Assembly: GCA_041399085.1 (NCBI GenBank)
Contig: JAWKTM010000113.1
Location: 1 to 11,735 of the forward strand
Source of the DNA: JAWKTM01 sp041399085
Lineage (GTDB): Bacteria > Planctomycetota > Planctomycetia > Pirellulales > Pirellulaceae
Direction of reading: 5' to 3'
DNA: 11,735 nucleotides
Below are positions 9,701 to 11,735 of this stretch, piece by piece. The notes beneath the pieces are model-generated. The model was not told the DNA's origin, did no database searches, and worked only from the letters and a program-made list of their open reading frames with translations. Both the position numbers and the translations under genes were made by a program. The stretch's first letter is position 1, and each line of letters opens with the position of its first letter.

Positions 9701-10903
9701 TTTCCCGCCGACCGATTGGCGCTAATTCGTGTTCGTATGGCGTATGGGGTCGAGGACTTCGAGGCGGCCGAACGCATGGTGAATTCCATTGTCGTCGCGC
9801 CGGATGAACCCGACGAGGACTATTATGAGGAATACTTGCAATTGCGTTTAGCGCTCGCGCTTCGAGAGAAACACGGCGAAAGGATTCTTGCGTTGTGCGA
9901 GGAAGGTCTGCGGCGCTGGCCCGACTCAACGCGATTAAAGGAGGTCCAGGCGAATCAAGTTTCCGCCAGCGACCCGCAACAGGCCCAGCAGTTATTGCGA
10001 AGTGTGTTGCTCCAAGGGGAGCCCCGCGCGCAAACCGCGTGGCAGTATTTGGAGATCGCGGGACAAGCGCCGGATGTGGCGGCTCGAGGGGTGATTCAGT
10101 CGGCGCCAGAAGACCGCCGCACGATGCTCTCGGAACTGTTTTCCGACGTGATGCGCGATCCAAGCCTGCTGCGGTGGAACGCTTCCTACTTGGAGTGGGC
10201 GTTGCAAGAGTTCCCCGAATCCGACTTTCTAAGATGGCGGTTGGCCACCCATTACAATAGCAACGGTCAAGTGGACCGTGCGATCCAGCGGGCTCGCGAG
10301 TTACATCAACGTAATCCGGACGATCCCGAGTCCAAGCGGATGTTGGGACGATGCTTGATCGACCGCGACGCCAAACAGGCGCTGCCCTATTTGGAGCAAG
10401 TGTGCCGGGAGAATCGGTCCGTGGAGTACTTGTTCGACTTGGCTCGCTGTCACCAGATTGCAGGTAACGGCCAACAGGCTCAACAGCTTCATTGGGAGAT
10501 CATGGAACAAAATCCGTACGTGTCTTCCTCATGGACCAATCTCTTTGTATTTTCCGGTCCAAGCGATCGGTTGTGGCGCTATGTTGGTCCCATGTTGGAA
10601 CACGGTTGTGGCGTGGACGATGAGTATTTCCTGGTTGCCACCGTGATGGCGGCGATTCGTCAACGACAGCAGTTGCCAACGGCTTGGTTTCCGTTAGCCA
10701 TGCAACGCTTCGAGATGTTGAAAACTCATCCTGGGTTCCGGGACGAGCGGACTCGTCTCACGCGATCGCTGCTGGCGTGGGTAGCGCGTCGACCGCAAGA
10801 CCTCAGGGGGAATGCAAAGCTGCCTTCGGGCTGGATCGATTTATTGGCAGCGAGACTATGGTGGCCGCGTTGCTCATGGATTCCCCAACGGACCGACGAA
10901 TAG
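6725..10903 (+). CDS. Giant TPR-repeat protein with an embedded C39-like cysteine peptidase domain
   Basis: This 1392-residue protein starts at the ATG at 6725: an in-frame TGA sits 33 bases upstream and GAGG at 6713-6716 is well spaced. There is no signal peptide or membrane segment, so it is probably cytoplasmic. Residues about 1-290 are helical TPR-like repeats (for example GRVEEAERELAEAVRRG and GRFDEARQALEAVL). Residues about 300-440 resemble a Peptidase_C39/C39_2 domain: LPLVAQNKNQCVPTSVAM gives the nucleophile C315 with Q310 or Q314 as an oxyanion candidate, then RSWAEEHGL, then SHVDVICGYND with H393 and YVRDP with D411, matching the Cys-His-Asp order of papain-like C39 domains. Residues about 440-1392 return to TPR-like helices, clearest at DFLSACRYLDQALEVNPG (910-927), broken by an acidic linker near 725-757. 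Similar large TPR plus C39 proteins occur, from memory, in myxobacteria and other bacteria; their function is unknown to me. Peptide maturation, regulated proteolysis or an inactive peptide-binding fold are all possible. Confidence 0.85.
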   Translation: MLFELRDTIPEVSPSWIEARDAFLAGHSRKAWALATNLRGGNALRLANDFILNVEIARASSAHRTYMALARGAMRAFPEDPIVRLYHARVLLTRGRYTEGLEFLLGCESTLGRSHRALWTTELANMYGAAGFDASCRKWLAAARNESGIDAPLALYTQSCACEGMQQWELAIELAAKCVAAAPDWTRARAYLANCLLARGRVEEAERELAEAVRRGHEEALVDMSRAMLAMSLGRFDEARQALEAVLRDWPQAEFLHWVRRTLCILLVELGDLEAARQLVAGHEQRYALPEIPEVASGGHCYLPLPLVAQNKNQCVPTSVAMAAFPQGYRLDPDVMFREMHGREGTPLWRMRSWAEEHGLSVIPIRLEKEAIVSILAHGVPLIGALEGPFDSHVDVICGYNDSLQTLYVRDPAHWAPAAWPWELGLARYAMHGGVYAVIDQGRTEVLAAANSVRAEHCAALLELSQAVAQGEIAKAEHAYTCIPDEVDAATLRDGYAVNVVISPLNFRERMRAISEDENAKLLPRFRALMSLGSDDARDLLDKLLETEKSQRLGVGMRRYLTLQKQMADGHWRQALASVERLLLSGGGISHFWELKSDILAELGDHEASRDALGKAIELEPLRISLREKALHQSAHRMTLAEYLEEFDSLLARDPDDKRLLWARADALMEGPDGREYERAALEASRWFPRAPAVYLGLLNWYQAQGRRDLTDAMLKLARERLPDVFGDSSEAVPQETSGATEGDDAKALPDDKDELLKLLWAVNDARRPAAVQRVLDMQQSGQLHWYEAARLAACRLLIPDQPDMKTASPDAILPALPPGAAHWYARVLCDALTDHAPSLKIALDVNEWLDRVVPAIRSYPELWFQRVLLLEHGKQMERALDELRQLLELYPAYSSALYRMGIVKYRQEDFLSACRYLDQALEVNPGLMGAMDALVTIHETMGNRKEALRYVRMLRRKLPYSLNYLRDEVAAVAELESANAAEAILAEHAVDFPADRLALIRVRMAYGVEDFEAAERMVNSIVVAPDEPDEDYYEEYLQLRLALALREKHGERILALCEEGLRRWPDSTRLKEVQANQVSASDPQQAQQLLRSVLLQGEPRAQTAWQYLEIAGQAPDVAARGVIQSAPEDRRTMLSELFSDVMRDPSLLRWNASYLEWALQEFPESDFLRWRLATHYNSNGQVDRAIQRARELHQRNPDDPESKRMLGRCLIDRDAKQALPYLEQVCRENRSVEYLFDLARCHQIAGNGQQAQQLHWEIMEQNPYVSSSWTNLFVFSGPSDRLWRYVGPMLEHGCGVDDEYFLVATVMAAIRQRQQLPTAWFPLAMQRFEMLKTHPGFRDERTRLTRSLLAWVARRPQDLRGNAKLPSGWIDLLAARLWWPRCSWIPQRTDE

Positions 10904-10950
10904 CTTCCGGCGTTCCCGCTGCACTGCTCGAAGGCAACCGTGTCCGCTGG

Positions 10951-10980
10951 AAAAGTCGCCTTTCGCTCCGCGATAGGCGA
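10951..10980 (-). terminator. Probable Rho-independent terminator of the map gene
   Basis: Bases 10956-10980 form a hairpin: six base pairs (TCGCCT with AGGCGA), one T-T mismatch, four more base pairs (TCGC with GCGA) and a TCC loop. Read on the minus strand it is followed by C and four T (complement of 10951-10955), placed after the stop codon of the leftward map gene. The T tract is short, so termination may be partial. On the plus strand no T run follows, so it is a weaker terminator for the TPR gene. Confidence 0.5.
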
Positions 10981-11009
10981 GTAACGGCGCTGCTACCGCA
11001 GAGCGAAAG
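10956..11009. repeat. Palindromic intergenic element (REP-like)
   Basis: Besides the hairpin at 10956-10980, a perfect 9-base inverted repeat spans the element: CTTTCGCTC at 10960-10968 and GAGCGAAAG at 11001-11009, so two mutually exclusive foldings are possible. The motif GTCGCCTTTCGCTCCGCGA resembles a short palindromic sequence that I recall as frequent between genes in planctomycete genomes; in that form the stem would be perfect. Here one arm carries a change (ATA instead of AAA), consistent with a decayed copy. The inverted repeats are directly visible; membership in a dispersed family is recall and cannot be tested from a single copy. Confidence 0.55.
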
Positions 11010-11036
11010 CCATCTATCTCGGACGCGAGAAGCTTT

Positions 11037-11735
11037 TTACGGCGGAGTGATGCCGAGGAACTCGAATTCCTCGGCGGTGGACGGCGGCGCGGTGAGCACG
11101 CGAACGCCTTCCCGCGTGACGGCGACCGTGTGCTCGAAATGAGCACTTGGCTGGCCATCTTGCGTGACTTGCGTCCATTGATCGTCGAGGCACGCGACAT
11201 CGGCCCGCCCTAGGTTCACCATCGGTTCGATCGCCAGTACTAAGCCTGGGCGGATGGCGATATCCTCCTTCAACAATTCGTCACTGACGTAATTTGGCAC
11301 CTGAGGCTCTTCGTGCATCTCGCGGCCGATGCCATGTCCCACGAACTGGCGCACGCTGGAAAACCCCGCGGCGATCACCATCTCGTCCATCCGCCCCGCG
11401 ATTTCGCTCCAACGCTGCTTGGCTCCCAGCAAATCAATCGCCAGTTGTAAGACACCGCTGGTCACATCCAACAATTGCCGCGTGCGCGGTGCGATCTCTC
11501 CCACGGGATGTGTCACGGCGGCATCGCCACACCAGCCATTGACGCGGCAACCGGTGTCAATGCTGACTACATCACCCGGTTGCAGGACGCGCGGCCCTGG
11601 AATGCCATGCACCACTTCGTCATTGACCGAGATGCAGGTGACGGCAGGAAACGGAACCGGTCCGGGGAAGTTAAGGAACAGGGGAGTCGCATCGAATCGC
11701 TGAAAAACGGAGGCCACCGCAGCATCGATCTGGGC
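11037..11735 (-). CDS. map: Methionine aminopeptidase type I (5' end outside window)
   Basis: This enzyme removes the initiator methionine from nascent cytoplasmic proteins, using two divalent metal ions. The frame is open from the window's right edge to the TAA at 11037-11039 (232 residues); the internal GTG at 11717 is not the start. All active-site residues are visible, numbered from the edge: H43 in VVHGIPG, D60 in VSIDTG, D71 in GDAAVT, H134 in GHGIGREMHEEP, E170 in AIEPM and E201 in FEHTVAV. These lie at a near-constant offset of 34-37 from E. coli MetAP H79, D97, D108, H171, E204 and E235, so only about 36 N-terminal residues are missing. It has no N-terminal zinc-finger extension in the visible part. 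It converges on the TPR gene, 133 bases away, with a hairpin terminator in between. Upstream partners, often secY and adk in bacteria, would lie beyond the right edge and cannot be seen. Confidence 0.97.
   Translation of the reverse strand, partial: AQIDAAVASVFQRFDATPLFLNFPGPVPFPAVTCISVNDEVVHGIPGPRVLQPGDVVSIDTGCRVNGWCGDAAVTHPVGEIAPRTRQLLDVTSGVLQLAIDLLGAKQRWSEIAGRMDEMVIAAGFSSVRQFVGHGIGREMHEEPQVPNYVSDELLKEDIAIRPGLVLAIEPMVNLGRADVACLDDQWTQVTQDGQPSAHFEHTVAVTREGVRVLTAPPSTAEEFEFLGITPP

Noticed and set aside
9612..10163. 183-codon open frame on the minus strand inside the TPR gene
   Set aside because: Same pattern as the other antisense frames: Pro/Arg-rich translation, no motif and no separate ribosome-binding site that I could support.
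1..11735. tRNA, rRNA, CRISPR arrays, insertion sequences, riboswitches
   Set aside because: No tandem repeats with spacers, transposase-like proteins or recognisable structured RNA were seen, and coding regions fill almost the entire window.

Overview
The window looks like planctomycete chromosome, most likely from the Pirellula/Rhodopirellula side of the phylum. This rests on gene families rather than on any rRNA. A DUF1553-type protein is followed by a Tat-exported DUF1501 protein, a secreted multi-EF-hand protein and a secreted DUF4838 protein, a combination typical of Planctomycetes and their relatives. GC content is moderate, and gene density is high with short gaps. There are no mobile elements, tRNA or rRNA genes, or CRISPR arrays.

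Left block (1-4045, + strand): the 3' end of a large DUF1549/DUF1553 protein, then a DUF1501 protein, then a 560-residue EF-hand protein. The last two overlap by an ATGA, so they are probably translationally coupled, and the three probably form one operon. All full-length products carry export signals, so the block points to cell-envelope or extracytoplasmic work. Its biochemical role is not established.

Middle (4054-6627, - strand): a secreted 857-residue protein with an alpha-glucuronidase-like N-terminal region and a DUF4838 core, probably acting on carbohydrate. It converges on the EF-hand gene with only 8 bases between the stop codons. A 97-base gap (6628-6724) separates its start from the divergent next gene and must hold the start signals for both.

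Right block (6725-10903, + strand): one very large gene (1392 residues). It encodes alpha-helical TPR-like repeats flanking a papain-like C39-type cysteine peptidase domain with a plausible Cys-His-Asp triad (C315, H393, D411) and no visible export signal. This is the most unusual protein in the window. A 133-base intergenic stretch follows, holding a strong palindromic hairpin that probably terminates the convergent gene at the right edge. That gene is a type I methionine aminopeptidase (map), missing about 36 N-terminal residues beyond the window.

I do not see a clear multi-gene novel system. The best leads are the TPR-C39-TPR protein, the six-pair EF-hand architecture and the palindromic element at 10956-11009.
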